Origin: an uncultured Tateyamaria sp.
Lineage (GTDB): Bacteria; Pseudomonadota; Alphaproteobacteria; Rhodobacterales; Rhodobacteraceae
Assembly (NCBI RefSeq): GCF_947503415.1
Contig: NZ_CANNDS010000003.1
Coordinates: forward strand, 393,549 to 457,548
DNA length: 64,000 nt
Direction of reading: 5' to 3'
A program made the translations under genes and the position numbers. Positions 18,760-27,442 of the stretch are shown here, in pieces. Each line of letters begins with the position of its first letter. Within the stretch, counting starts at the first letter, position 1. The notes under the pieces were generated by a model. The model saw only the letters and a list, made by a program, of their open reading frames with translations. It ran no database searches and was not told where the DNA came from.

Positions 18760-18995
18760 CGGATCGCGCGGTCCCGCAACTGGGCCACAAGAACGCCATT
18801 CTCTTCTTCCCACATCTTCCAGGCGCGGTACCCTTCGATCTGGGCCTGCGGACCGGTTGACCCTTCGGCAAAGTGGGATTTGACCGCGTGGTAGTGGCCC
18901 ATGCAGCGCGCCCATTCTGTGGGCGACGGGAACTGCGTCTCCGCCGACACTTCGCACGCATAATACAGGGCCAAAAGGCGCATCAGTTCCGTCAT
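18756..18995 (-). CDS. Small conserved hypothetical protein
   Basis: A 79-residue soluble protein, predicted helical and rich in Trp, Tyr and Glu, with no signal peptide. It has no motif I recognise. The composition is protein-like and the coding end interlocks with that of the DksA-like gene (overlap 18756-18759). Function unknown. Confidence 0.45.
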   Translation of the reverse strand: MTELMRLLALYYACEVSAETQFPSPTEWARCMGHYHAVKSHFAEGSTGPQAQIEGYRAWKMWEEENGVLVAQLRDRAIR

Positions 18996-19168
18996 GGGGG
19001 CCGCTCCTTTGCCATCCGTGTCACTGTTTCCATGCTATGCACAAACCCGCAAAATTTGAGTAAATCATGCGTGCGCTGGCGTGTGCAGGCAAAAATTCTG
19101 GACTTGTGATCAGGTCAGAGGCATCGTGCCCATAGATTTCGTGGTGTGTTGAGAGAAAGAGGGAAGAT

Positions 19169-19453
19169 ATGCCATTTACCAAAGTGATGACCGCAGCCGT
19201 GGCTTTTGCGCTTCTGGGGACGGGTGCGGCGATGGCACAGGATCAGGCGGGTCCCAAGATTTATGCCTACCACAGCCAGCACAATTTCTGCCCCACAGGC
19301 CTGCAACCCGTGAGCATGGACGGCACGATATGTTGCGGGCGCCCCAATCAGGACATCAGCTACCAGCAAGCTCTCGCCCACGCCGCCGCAAAGAAACGGC
19401 ACGCGCGTCGGGTCAGCTGCCCCGTAGGAACCAAGGGCTGCTCGTTCAACTGA
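19169..19453 (+). CDS. Small exported cysteine-containing protein
   Basis: A 94-residue protein with a clear signal peptide (about 1-23, ending AMA before QDQAG), leaving a mature chain near 71 residues. The mature part has five Cys, including an adjacent pair (NFCPTG, ICCGRP, VSCPVG, KGCSFN), and a basic, His-rich C-terminal half. Disulfides or metal binding in the periplasm are plausible. GAGGGAAG lies just before the ATG. No known family recognised. Confidence 0.65.
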   Translation: MPFTKVMTAAVAFALLGTGAAMAQDQAGPKIYAYHSQHNFCPTGLQPVSMDGTICCGRPNQDISYQQALAHAAAKKRHARRVSCPVGTKGCSFN

Positions 19454-19472
19454 TCGAACGGATGAGATAATC

Positions 19473-19506
19473 AAGCGGCGCAGGACGGCTTGTCATGCGC
19501 CGCTTT
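19473..19506. terminator. Bidirectional terminator-like hairpin
   Basis: A ten-base stem AAGCGGCGCA / TGCGCCGCTT with a 13-base loop. It sits between the convergent small exported protein gene and the cold-shock gene, with a short T-run on the plus side. It can serve both genes. Confidence 0.6.
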
Positions 19507-19519
19507 GTCGTGCCCGGGG

Positions 19520-19726
19520 TCAGAGCAGTTTCAAATCTCCGGCCATCTGACGCCCGTCGCGTCCTTCAAGCAGTTCGAAACTGACTTTTTGGTCATCGGC
19601 GAGGCCCGTCAGACCTGACCGCTCGACCGCTGAAATATGTACAAAAACGTCTTTGCCACCCTCATCCGGGGCGATAAATCCGTAGCCTTTTGTGGTGTTG
19701 AACCACTTCACGGTGCCAGTTGGCAT
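19520..19726 (-). CDS. CspA-family cold-shock protein
   Basis: A 68-residue single cold-shock domain. RNP1 is KGYGFI and RNP2 is DVFVHIS, preceded by GTVKWFN. It binds single-stranded nucleic acid and is expected to act as an RNA chaperone. AGGAGG lies about ten bases before the ATG. About 190 bases of untranslated sequence lie upstream, as is common for regulated cold-shock genes. Confidence 0.92.
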   Translation of the reverse strand: MPTGTVKWFNTTKGYGFIAPDEGGKDVFVHISAVERSGLTGLADDQKVSFELLEGRDGRQMAGDLKLL

Positions 19727-19914
19727 GATCCCGTGCCTCCTTTACCTTGCAGTCTCCCCCGCGTCGGTCGTTCGGGCAGGGGTCGTCGGTGCGCCAGCAC
19801 AAAACAGCTGCCGCCGCTAGAATATGAGATTGCCCTTAGGGCAGGAAAATCAAGGTTGGGGGTCGCATTCCGCGCAGGATGCCGCTTAATTCAACGCAAA
19901 TGTGAGGTCGGGAT

Positions 19915-20232
19915 ATGGAAATATACGGTTTGAAAACTTGCGACACCTGCCGCAAGGCGATCAAGGCACTGCCGGATGCACGCTTTGTCGATGTGCGGGC
20001 AGACGGTGTGCCAGCGGATGTCATGCAGGCGGCGTTGGCGGCCTTTGGTGAAAAGCTGGTCAACACCCGCTCCACAACATGGCGCGGCCTGTCGGAGGAA
20101 GCGCGTCAGGGCACGCCTCAGGCACTGCTGGCCGCCCATCCGACGCTGATGAAGCGGCCATTGATCACAGATGGGGACGACATGCATCTTGGGTGGACCA
20201 AGGATGTGCAGGCCGCCCTTGGCGTGGCCTAG
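19915..20232 (+). CDS. ArsC/Spx/YffB-family thioredoxin-fold protein
   Basis: A 105-residue protein of the arsenate reductase-like family. The N-terminal CxxC is Cys9-Asp-Thr-Cys12 in LKTCDTCRKA, and KRPLI near residue 80 is the family's conserved basic/Pro motif. No ars genes are nearby, so a Spx/YffB-like role is as likely as arsenate reduction. Its stop overlaps that of the convergent DoxX gene by four bases. Confidence 0.75.
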   Translation: MEIYGLKTCDTCRKAIKALPDARFVDVRADGVPADVMQAALAAFGEKLVNTRSTTWRGLSEEARQGTPQALLAAHPTLMKRPLITDGDDMHLGWTKDVQAALGVA

Positions 20233-20792
20233 GCGGCGACCGGTGCGGCTTTGGGGGCAAAAGCGCGGTCGAACGACAGCGGTCCGGCACCCTTGATCAC
20301 CAGCAGCAGCAACAGGAACACCCACAGCGCGCGTTGGTCCATGATCAGGCTGTTGGAGGGTGCGTCAAACCAAGCACCAAGCACCAGTCCGTCGCCCCAT
20401 TTGTCGTGCCCGTTCAGATCCGTCAGCGACTGCACCACGATGAACCCGATCATGCCCAACGACGCCAAACGCGTGAAAAGCCCGATAATGATCAAAAGTG
20501 GCAACACGAACTCGGCCACAGTCCCCAATGTGACAACGGCCCAGTGATAAAAGCTGAGCTGTGTGACGTCATAGCCCACATTCTCCATCACCTTGGGAAA
20601 GATTTGGGCGTAGGCGCCCAGTGAGGGTTGAAAGATTCCGAAAACGCCTTCGCCCAGCTTGGTCATGCCCGACACCCAGAAATACCCTGCCAGGATGGCG
20701 GCAAAGAGGAAACGGGCGAGGGTCGGCAACAGCCAGTCGGCGCGTTCAAGGGGGGCAAATATTGCGGCATGCACACGGGAAAGGGCAGTCAT
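20229..20792 (-). CDS. DoxX-family membrane protein of the bufferin operon
   Basis: A 187-residue inner-membrane protein with about four helices. The DoxX hallmarks are visible: FLFAAILAGYFWVSGMTKL near residue 30 and a later GLFTRLASLGMIGFI. It starts four bases after bufC and is the last gene of the bufA-bufB-bufC-doxX operon. DoxX proteins commonly close such operons. A redox or membrane-anchoring role is possible; the exact role is not established by the sequence. Confidence 0.8.
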   Translation of the reverse strand: MTALSRVHAAIFAPLERADWLLPTLARFLFAAILAGYFWVSGMTKLGEGVFGIFQPSLGAYAQIFPKVMENVGYDVTQLSFYHWAVVTLGTVAEFVLPLLIIIGLFTRLASLGMIGFIVVQSLTDLNGHDKWGDGLVLGAWFDAPSNSLIMDQRALWVFLLLLLVIKGAGPLSFDRAFAPKAAPVAA

Positions 20793-20796
20793 GGGG

Positions 20797-21555
20797 TCAT
20801 TCCTTTGGGGGAGTTAGGTCAGTCAGGGCATTGTGCTGCACCAAAAGGGTCAACACCGGCCCAAGGTCGAAGTCAGGGTCTTCGGCAGTGGCGGTATCCA
20901 CGGCATCTTCCAGCGTCGCGCCATCGCGGATGGCTGTCAGCCACGCGAATTGCGCACGGGTGATGCTGTGCGGTTCGGGGTCGAATTCGGTTCGCGTGAT
21001 CAGAACCGATTGCGCAATGCCGCGCGGCTTTGGTGCGTTTGCAACGGTGTTGTAGGTCCAGATGTCATGGATCGGCCAACGGGAGTGCAATAGCTGTACA
21101 GAGGGAGTCAGGTGCAACTGTGTACGCATCAGATCCTCCGGAGCCAAAGCACCCAGCCGGGCCGGGTCCAGTGGGGCGGCATCAGCGGCGTGATAAGCGC
21201 GACGCAACGCCAGTTCCAACCGGGCCACATCAGCCAGATAACCGATATGTGCCAACGGCTTAAAGGCATCCAGAAAAGCAGGCAAGTTCGCGCCATAGTG
21301 CATCATCACCGGCGACGTGGGCGGATGCGCGCGGGCAAAAAGCCGTGCCAGTTGATCGAAGTTCTGGTCGCCCAACAGCTTCTGTATTACCGGAAAGCCG
21401 GTGCGCAGCGCCTCGATCAAGGCTACGGTCACGTTGTTGCGGTAAACGGCAAAGCGGCGCGTTGTCGGACGTCCGTCTCCGTCGATTAGCCCGTCAGGAA
21501 CGGCGCGTTCTGGATCCAGAAGGGCCGCGCGAAAGTCGGTTTGCGTGGCCACCAT
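20797..21555 (-). CDS. bufC: BufC-type (DUF2063) partner of the MNIO enzyme
   Basis: A 252-residue soluble protein of the HvfC/BufC family. The N-terminal part (FAVYRNNVTVALIEALRTGFPVIQKLLG, then FARAHPPTSPVMMHYGANLPAFL) is the DUF2063 domain. BufC works with the DUF692 enzyme BufB to modify cysteines of the precursor peptide BufA; it is thought to bring the precursor to the enzyme. The start at 21555 follows the bufB stop by five bases; longer starts would run back into bufB. Confidence 0.85.
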   Translation of the reverse strand: MVATQTDFRAALLDPERAVPDGLIDGDGRPTTRRFAVYRNNVTVALIEALRTGFPVIQKLLGDQNFDQLARLFARAHPPTSPVMMHYGANLPAFLDAFKPLAHIGYLADVARLELALRRAYHAADAAPLDPARLGALAPEDLMRTQLHLTPSVQLLHSRWPIHDIWTYNTVANAPKPRGIAQSVLITRTEFDPEPHSITRAQFAWLTAIRDGATLEDAVDTATAEDPDFDLGPVLTLLVQHNALTDLTPPKE

Positions 21556-21560
21556 CTCGA

Positions 21561-22421
21561 TCACCCGGCAGCGACAGCAGACAGCGCGAGTGCCGCGCGA
21601 TCCGCCTCGGCACGCAATGTCGGCCAATCCGGCACATCATTGTCCCACTCGACCAGCACCGGGGCAGGCCCAGTGCCCGCAAGCGCATGATCCAGCAACG
21701 CCCAAACAGGCTCCGCAGCCTCGCGACCATGGCTGTCGATCAGCAATGGGGCGCCGTGGTCATCTTCGTCCTCGTCATGCCCTCCCACGTGAATTTCTCC
21801 AACTGCGGCAAGAGGATAGGCATCGATATAGGATTGCGGCGTATAGCCAAGATTGGTGGCTGAGATGAACACGTTGTTCACGTCCAGCAACAGACCGCAG
21901 CCTGTACGACGCACCAGTTCGGCCAGAAAGTCGGTCTCTGACCACGTGCTTTCTGCAAAGGCCAGATAGCTTGAGGGATTCTCAAGCAGCATCCGCCGTC
22001 CAAGCGTCTCTTGCACCTCGTCAATGTGGTCCGCAACACGGGTCAGCGTTGCGTCGGTATAGGGCAGGGGCAACAGGTCATCCAAAAACTCGGCCCCATG
22101 GGTAGACCATGCCAGATGCTCTGAAAAGCTCGCGGGCTCCAACCAGCCGACCAGATGCTTGAGACGGGCGAGGTGGTCCGGATCAAGGCGATCCTCACCG
22201 CCGATCGAGAGGCCGACACCGTGCACGGACAGGGCAAACTCGTCCCGCAGGGCGCGCAGCTGTGCGTGCGGGCGACCACCGTCGCCCATGTAGTTTTCGG
22301 CGTGAATTTCCAGCCATTTGACGGGGCCGGGGGCCGCGCGCAAATCAGCAAAGTGCTGGGCTTTGTATCCTACTCCCGGGGCCGCAGGCAGGCGGGGCGG
22401 TGTCAGCGTCGCATCCAGCAT
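21561..22421 (-). CDS. bufB: BufB-type MNIO (DUF692) iron oxidative enzyme
   Basis: A 286-residue TIM-barrel enzyme of the multinuclear non-heme iron oxidative (MNIO) family, which converts Cys residues in ribosomal peptides. Candidate metal ligands are seen in order: HAENYMG (about 40), [35 protein letters not shown] and [11 protein letters not shown]. It lies 69 bases after the precursor gene bufA and directly before bufC, the usual arrangement for copper-binding bufferins. Confidence 0.88.
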   Translation of the reverse strand: MLDATLTPPRLPAAPGVGYKAQHFADLRAAPGPVKWLEIHAENYMGDGGRPHAQLRALRDEFALSVHGVGLSIGGEDRLDPDHLARLKHLVGWLEPASFSEHLAWSTHGAEFLDDLLPLPYTDATLTRVADHIDEVQETLGRRMLLENPSSYLAFAESTWSETDFLAELVRRTGCGLLLDVNNVFISATNLGYTPQSYIDAYPLAAVGEIHVGGHDEDEDDHGAPLLIDSHGREAAEPVWALLDHALAGTGPAPVLVEWDNDVPDWPTLRAEADRAALALSAVAAG

Positions 22422-22490
22422 GTGGGGCCTCCGAATAGGGGAGTGGGAACGCCGGACCCTGATGGATCCGGCGCAGGCGTGTGACGTGCC

Positions 22491-22799
22491 TTAGGCGGAC
22501 GGCAGATCGCGGTCCAGCTCTTCCAGAGAGCCTGTGCGTGCTGTGCCGTCGGCCAGAGCGGGCAGTTCGATCTCGGTGCAGGTGCCCGAGTCAACAAGCG
22601 TCCAGGCGTTGCCCTGGTAGTCCACGGTCGATGTACCGGCACATGTGGTGCCGGGACCTGCAGCGCAGTCGTTTTCACCGGCCAGCGAGATGCCGTAGCA
22701 TTTCTCTTTGCCAGCGGCTTCGGCGCCAGTTGTGGTGTGAGCTGTCATTGCGGCGGCAACTGCGCCAACAATGGCAACGGATTTCAAGGTCTTCGACAT
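22491..22799 (-). CDS. bufA: Bufferin-type precursor peptide (DUF2282)
   Basis: A 102-residue exported RiPP precursor. A long signal peptide (about 1-30, TGAEA before AGKEK) precedes a core with four Cys: [18 protein letters not shown] and SGTCTE, the DUF2282/BufA1 pattern. In characterised bufferins, central Cys become thiooxazole-type copper ligands and the product protects against copper. The start at 22799 was chosen because AAAGGG lies nine bases upstream; an ATG at 22805 is also possible. A GGTAACT box (22868-22874) and TTATGT (22847-22852) on the minus strand could be an ECF-type promoter, but this is weak. Confidence 0.82.
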   Translation of the reverse strand: MSKTLKSVAIVGAVAAAMTAHTTTGAEAAGKEKCYGISLAGENDCAAGPGTTCAGTSTVDYQGNAWTLVDSGTCTEIELPALADGTARTGSLEELDRDLPSA

Positions 22800-22920
22800 C
22801 TTCATCGTCCCTTTCGGATATCGGTTACGGTACGTTCGTGCGCCATACATAAGGTGGCTCGGGACAAAGTTACCACTCACGAGGCGGTGTGTAACAGACC
22901 CGTTATCACTTGTTAGAATT

Positions 22921-22950
22921 TGGGCCGAAATCCCCCGGGATTCCGGCCCA
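22921..22950 (-). terminator. Hairpin downstream of thrS
   Basis: A strong inverted repeat (TGGGCCG-AATCC ... GGATT-CGGCCCA, one G-T pair) about 40 bases after the thrS stop. The trailing sequence AAATTCT is not a classic U-run, so it may be a weak or factor-assisted terminator, or a processing hairpin, before the buf operon promoter. Confidence 0.45.
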
Positions 22951-22991
22951 TTTGTTGCAAGGTTCAAGGAAATTGTTGCAGCGCGACGGGT

Positions 22992-24938
22992 TCAGCGCAG
23001 ATCAGGCGGCGTGGCATCCTGACCGAGGCTGGCAGCCACATCGACCAACGGTTGCACACTGGTCTGCTTTTCACCCAGACGCCGCACCGAAACCGTTTTC
23101 TCTTCCACCTCGCGCGCCCCGACGGCAAGAATAACCGGCACCTTACCAACCGAATGCTCCCGCACCTTGTAGTTGATCTTTTCGTTGCGGATGTCCGCCT
23201 CGACCCTCACACCTGCGGCACGCAGGGTCTCGACCACTTCGGCCACGTACTCATCGGCCTCGGACGTGATTGACGCGACAACCACTTGGCGCGGGGCCAG
23301 CCAGAACGGCAGCTTGCCGGCATGTTCCTCGATCAGGATGCCGATGAACCGCTCGAATGATCCAAGGCAGGCGCGGTGCAGCATGTATGGGCGGTGTTTT
23401 GCACCATCCTCACCGATATAGGTCGCCCCCAGCCGTTCAGGCAGGTTTGGATCAACCTGAAAGGTGCCGCATTGCCATTCCCGGCCAATCGCATCCGTCA
23501 GTTTGAAGTCCAGCTTGGGTCCGTAAAACGCACCTTCGCCCGCGTCCAGAGTGTAGGGATGCCCGGTCGCCTTGATCGCAGCTTCAAGGGCATTCTCAAC
23601 GTGATCCCAGCTTTCTTCCGATCCCACACGCTTTTCCGGGCGGGTGGCGAACATGATCTCGAACTTTTCAAAGCCAAGGTCTTTATAGACAGAAGACAGG
23701 TAGGTGATGAAGGCCGCGCATTCCGCCTCGATCTGATCCTCGCGGCAGAAAATGTGCCCGTCATCCTGGGTAAAGCCGCGCACCCGCATGATCCCGTGCA
23801 GCGCGCCCGACGGTTCATAGCGGTTGCACGACCCGAATTCGGCCATGCGCAGGGGCAGGTCGCGATAGGACTTCAGGCCCTGATTAAAAATCTGCACGTG
23901 ACACGGGCAGTTCATCGGCTTCAGCGCGTTGATCGCCTTTTCGCGGGCGTGTTCCTCGTCCACCTCAACGATGAACATATGTTCCTGATACTTGTCCCAG
24001 TGCCCAGAGGCTTCCCACAGCTTGCGGTCCACCACTTGCGGGGTGTTCACCTCGACATACCCGGCCGCACGTTGCTTGCGGCGCATGTAGTCCTGCAGCG
24101 ATGTGTAGACGGACCAGCCGTTCGGGTGCCAGAAAATCTGGCCGGGCGCCTCTTCCTGCATGTGAAACAGGTCCATCTCGCGGCCCAGCTTGCGGTGGTC
24201 GCGCTTGGCGGCCTCTTCCAGCATGTTCAGGTGCGCGCGCAGCTTTTCCTTGCCGGTAAAGGCCACGCCATAGATGCGCTGCAACATGGCCCGGTTCGAA
24301 TCCCCACGCCAATAAGCGCCCGCAATGGACATCAGCTTGAAACTGTCACCCGGCACCTGACCGGTGTGCTGCAAATGCGGACCGCGGCACAGGTCCTGCC
24401 AGTCACCGTGCCAATACATGCGCAAGGGCTCATTACCCGGAATGCTCTCGATAAGCTCGACCTTGTACGGCTCCCCCCGATCCTCGTAGTACTTGATCGC
24501 CACATCGCGATCCCACACCTCGGTGCGTACGGGATCGCGCTTGTTGATGATCTCTTTCATCTTCTTTTCGATCGCGCCCAGATCCTCGGGGGTAAACGGT
24601 TCCGCGCGGTCGAAATCATAGTACCAGCCGTTCTCGATCACCGGGCCTATAGTGACTTTGGTGTCGGGCCAGATTTCCTGCACGGCACGCGCCATGATAT
24701 GCGCCAGATCGTGGCGCACCAGCTCGTTGGCCTGCACGTCGTCCTGCATCGTGTGAATGGCGATCTGCGCATCTGCATCGATGGGCCATTGCAGGTCCCA
24801 GTGTTGGCCGTCCACGGTCGCACTGATGGCTTTTTTGGACAGGCTTCTGGAAATGCTCTCGGCAACAGCCGCAGGGGTCACGCCTGCATCGTATTCGCGC
24901 GCATTGCCATCGGGAAAAGTCAGAGAGATTTGGGCCAT
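22992..24938 (-). CDS. thrS: Threonyl-tRNA synthetase
   Basis: A 648-residue class II synthetase that charges tRNA-Thr. Domains in order: TGS (about 1-62), editing domain with HDLAH (His76 and His80, the HxxxH pair) and DLCRGPHL, the class II catalytic core from about 245 (motif 2 region [30 protein letters not shown]), and an anticodon-binding domain from about 540. The start at 24938 gives the standard N-terminus [12 protein letters not shown] longer in-frame start exists but its extra 47 residues do not fit the family. Confidence 0.96.
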   Translation of the reverse strand: MAQISLTFPDGNAREYDAGVTPAAVAESISRSLSKKAISATVDGQHWDLQWPIDADAQIAIHTMQDDVQANELVRHDLAHIMARAVQEIWPDTKVTIGPVIENGWYYDFDRAEPFTPEDLGAIEKKMKEIINKRDPVRTEVWDRDVAIKYYEDRGEPYKVELIESIPGNEPLRMYWHGDWQDLCRGPHLQHTGQVPGDSFKLMSIAGAYWRGDSNRAMLQRIYGVAFTGKEKLRAHLNMLEEAAKRDHRKLGREMDLFHMQEEAPGQIFWHPNGWSVYTSLQDYMRRKQRAAGYVEVNTPQVVDRKLWEASGHWDKYQEHMFIVEVDEEHAREKAINALKPMNCPCHVQIFNQGLKSYRDLPLRMAEFGSCNRYEPSGALHGIMRVRGFTQDDGHIFCREDQIEAECAAFITYLSSVYKDLGFEKFEIMFATRPEKRVGSEESWDHVENALEAAIKATGHPYTLDAGEGAFYGPKLDFKLTDAIGREWQCGTFQVDPNLPERLGATYIGEDGAKHRPYMLHRACLGSFERFIGILIEEHAGKLPFWLAPRQVVVASITSEADEYVAEVVETLRAAGVRVEADIRNEKINYKVREHSVGKVPVILAVGAREVEEKTVSVRRLGEKQTSVQPLVDVAASLGQDATPPDLR

Positions 24939-25208
24939 ATCGGCATCCTCGTCAGTTTGGCGCCCACGGAACGCCCGGTTGCTTGGTTTTGTATGGAGCG
25001 CGATGTGACAGGGGCAGGCGCACCCGTCAAGCCAGACTGAGCCGCCACGCCTCATTTTGTGGCGACTGTGGCATGGCATACAAAGGCATGCAGAAAAACC
25101 GACAAAAATCCGTCATTTTACGACCTTTTGCACTGGACGCAGGCGCGCGAATCCCTAATTACAAGGGTGTTCACTATCGGAAACTTCTGATCGCCAAAGG
25201 AACACGCA

Positions 25209-25421
25209 GTGCCCAAGTACAACAAGACGTTTGAGCTGTCCGTCGAAGACCTGGACCTGATCGAAGATGCGCTACGCGCGTCAAAAAACGCGGCCATCAA
25301 TGATGACCTCGCCGTGAAAGCCGCGAATGACAACGTACGCCAGATCCACGAACTGCTGGGACGGCTGCACAATCAAAAGACGTTCTACCGCCCCGCCAAA
25401 GGCACCTATGTCGGCGGTTAA
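25209..25421 (+). CDS. Small conserved hypothetical protein
   Basis: A 70-residue soluble protein, mostly helical (VEDLDLIEDALRASKNAA), ending in a basic, Tyr/Gly tail. It starts with GTG, with AAAGGAAC about six bases upstream. No domain recognised. It is free-standing and ends at a strong hairpin, which supports a real transcription unit. Function unknown. Confidence 0.6.
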   Translation: MPKYNKTFELSVEDLDLIEDALRASKNAAINDDLAVKAANDNVRQIHELLGRLHNQKTFYRPAKGTYVGG

Positions 25422-25431
25422 AATCATGTCG

Positions 25432-25456
25432 CTGAAAAGTGGTGCGCACTTTTCAG
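25432..25456. terminator. Bidirectional hairpin between convergent genes
   Basis: A perfect ten-base stem CTGAAAAGTG / CACTTTTCAG with a five-base loop. It lies between the small protein gene and the convergent GNAT gene. The A/T-rich arms give a U-run in either direction. Confidence 0.65.
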
Positions 25457-25477
25457 CTTCTCGACATGCGGCAATTG

Positions 25478-25930
25478 TCATCCCAGCCGCAGACTGAACC
25501 GCGGGCCGGTGCCGCTTCGGCGCAGGAACCCCTCACGCTCGTAAAACCGCCCGGCCTTGTGATTGTCGGGATGCGTGCCCACGGTCATGAAACTGCACGC
25601 TTGCGCCCGCGCCTCGGCCTGACAGGCGCGCACCAGCGCGGCCCCAACCCCATTGCCACGCGCATCGCGACACACGAACAGATGGTGCATGTCCATCCCG
25701 CGCACGCCGAACTGCAGCTGCGCCATCGGCAATAGGGCAGCGTATCCCAGCAGTTGCGATCCACCATCGGCCACCAGCACCGTCGCCCATGGATGCGGAC
25801 CCAGCGCGTCCCGCGCCAACCGCTCGGCATCAATATCCGGCACATCATCATGGCACGCGGCCAGCCCGTTGATCATGGTCACAACCTGATCCACATCGGC
25901 CTCGGTCATCTTGCGTATTTGTATGGGCAT
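25478..25930 (-). CDS. GNAT-family N-acetyltransferase
   Basis: A 150-residue GNAT-fold acyltransferase. The acetyl-CoA pyrophosphate loop is CRDARGNGVGAALV (about 98-111), a variant of the Q/RxxGxG/A motif. ASFMTVGTHPDNHKAGRFYEREGF is the family's C-terminal motif B region. Substrate unknown. It is monocistronic, ending at the hairpin at 25432-25456. Confidence 0.82.
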   Translation of the reverse strand: MPIQIRKMTEADVDQVVTMINGLAACHDDVPDIDAERLARDALGPHPWATVLVADGGSQLLGYAALLPMAQLQFGVRGMDMHHLFVCRDARGNGVGAALVRACQAEARAQACSFMTVGTHPDNHKAGRFYEREGFLRRSGTGPRFSLRLG

Positions 25931-25976
25931 CTCTGCCTCCTTCGCTCAAACGCGCCGCGTTCGGGAAGGCAGGGGA

Positions 25977-25998
25977 AAAGCCGCTCGAACGCGGCTTT
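25977..25998 (-). terminator. Terminator after the MAPEG gene
   Basis: An eight-base stem AAAGCCGC / GCGGCTTT with a six-base loop, on the minus strand about 130 bases past the MAPEG stop and before the GNAT start. A short U-run follows on the minus strand. Confidence 0.5.
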
Positions 25999-26125
25999 GG
26001 TGTTATGCAGGCACACCAAAAGCACGCAAAGAATGCGCGCCAAAATAATACCAATGTGCCATGCGGGTGCTCATATGCGCACTCAAGCGGTCAGACCCGC
26101 GCCCGTCAAGGGGCGCGGGATCAAA

Positions 26126-26542
26126 TCAGGCGGTAAAAAGCGCCCAACCCATCAAAAGGCAACACACCCAGCCACCGGTAAAGATCAGCGGGCGCCCCGG
26201 AAAGCGGGCGGTGCCAGTGATATAGCCAACGGCATGCGCGATGCGCAGCATGAGAAACGCCACGCTGGCCCACAAGGTCAGCGCCGAAAACCCGTCCACC
26301 CGGTCGACCAGCAACACCAGAATGGCGAAGGGCACCGATTGCTCCAACAGGTTCAGATGCGCACGGTACGCTCGGCGCACCCAAGGGCGGTGCACGCTGG
26401 GATCAGGCGGAATGACAAACCCATCCGGGGCGTCCGCAGGGATCGATCCCTCGGGTGCCGTGTTCACACCAACAATGTAAGGGATCCAAAGCGATGCCGC
26501 CATCAGGGCCAAAGCGCCCAGAACGATCAATTCAACAGCCAT
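26126..26542 (-). CDS. MAPEG-family membrane protein
   Basis: A 138-residue inner-membrane protein with four predicted helices. RAYRAHLNLLEQSVPFAILVLL is the MAPEG signature (RxxxN-x2-E-x2-P). The family includes glutathione-linked enzymes and proteins of unknown role. It starts three bases after the ArsR-SRPBCC gene, so the two are co-transcribed. Confidence 0.82.
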   Translation of the reverse strand: MAVELIVLGALALMAASLWIPYIVGVNTAPEGSIPADAPDGFVIPPDPSVHRPWVRRAYRAHLNLLEQSVPFAILVLLVDRVDGFSALTLWASVAFLMLRIAHAVGYITGTARFPGRPLIFTGGWVCCLLMGWALFTA

Positions 26543-26545
26543 GCC

Positions 26546-27319
26546 TCACGCCTCCGCCCGGTCCATGGGGCCGATATGCGCATCATTGCCCGTCTCCAGC
26601 CACGTCTTGAGGCCAGACGCCCAGCGCACCCAGCCATCGGCCACACCCTCTCCGGGCACGGCGGGGGCCCCAAGGTCGTAATGCTCGATGGTCAGACGGA
26701 TGAAATCGCCCTCAGGCTTCAGCAGGTACAGAACACGGCTGGCCGGAATGTTCGCAGATGGGTCCCATTTCGGCTCAAACGTCCATTCCATCCGGCTTTT
26801 CGGGTCCGATGACAGCAGCCGGTTGATCAGCATCGGTGATCCATCGGGAAAGTGCATGGTGATGGCATCGCCATCCCGCGTCGCCTTGCTGCAGATGAAG
26901 TGGTAATGCGGGATCGCGTCTTCATCCAGCAGCGCATCCCACAGCCGGTCCTGCGTGGTCTTGATATATGTCTCCATCACGAAATCTGGTTTTGACATCT
27001 CGGGGTCTCCTTCGTCTTCAAGCTGAGATTTGAGGTCCAATACCGCTCGCGCCACTGGTTTGGCCCGGTAGGGGTCGATCCAGCGGTCAATCGCTTCCTG
27101 CAAGGGCAGGGCGTTGAGGTAGTGGTGCTTGAAGCGCCCCACCTTCTTTGTGGTGATCAGTCCTGCCTCTTCCAGCACGCCCAGATGCTTCATGACCCCG
27201 AACCGGGTCATGTCGAGCAGCCCCTGCAACTCCTGCAATGTTTGCCCGTCGCGGTCGCGCAGGCTGTCCAGCAGCGTGCGGCGGGCTGGATCAGCCAAGG
27301 CTTTGAACAGATCATCCAT
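26546..27319 (-). CDS. ArsR-type regulator fused to an SRPBCC (AHSA1-like) domain
   Basis: A 257-residue fusion. Residues 1-95 are an ArsR winged helix (DDLFKALADPARRTLLDSL, then TRFGVMKHLGVLEEAGLI). Residues 110-245 are an AHSA1/START-like SRPBCC domain (ETYIKTTQDRLWDALLD, EWTFEPKW). There is no stop between them. A start further upstream is in frame but has no matching sequence; MDDLFKAL at 27319 is the normal ArsR start. The helix-grip domain probably senses a hydrophobic ligand. It is divergent from the hydrolase gene at 27443, a candidate target. Confidence 0.85.
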   Translation of the reverse strand: MDDLFKALADPARRTLLDSLRDRDGQTLQELQGLLDMTRFGVMKHLGVLEEAGLITTKKVGRFKHHYLNALPLQEAIDRWIDPYRAKPVARAVLDLKSQLEDEGDPEMSKPDFVMETYIKTTQDRLWDALLDEDAIPHYHFICSKATRDGDAITMHFPDGSPMLINRLLSSDPKSRMEWTFEPKWDPSANIPASRVLYLLKPEGDFIRLTIEHYDLGAPAVPGEGVADGWVRWASGLKTWLETGNDAHIGPMDRAEA

Positions 27320-27442
27320 GTCAGCCTTATAGGTGATTAAATAGTCACGTGACAATATGGTAACGTATAAAAATCCCCCAGCGTCAGGATGGACAGATCC
27401 CGTAACCTTGCAGATGATCCCGCAAAACGAAGGGGAGGGGTC

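Noticed and set aside
23376..25040. 554-residue open frame on the plus strand
   Set aside because: It lies opposite thrS. The long open frame is a by-product of high GC content and codon bias.
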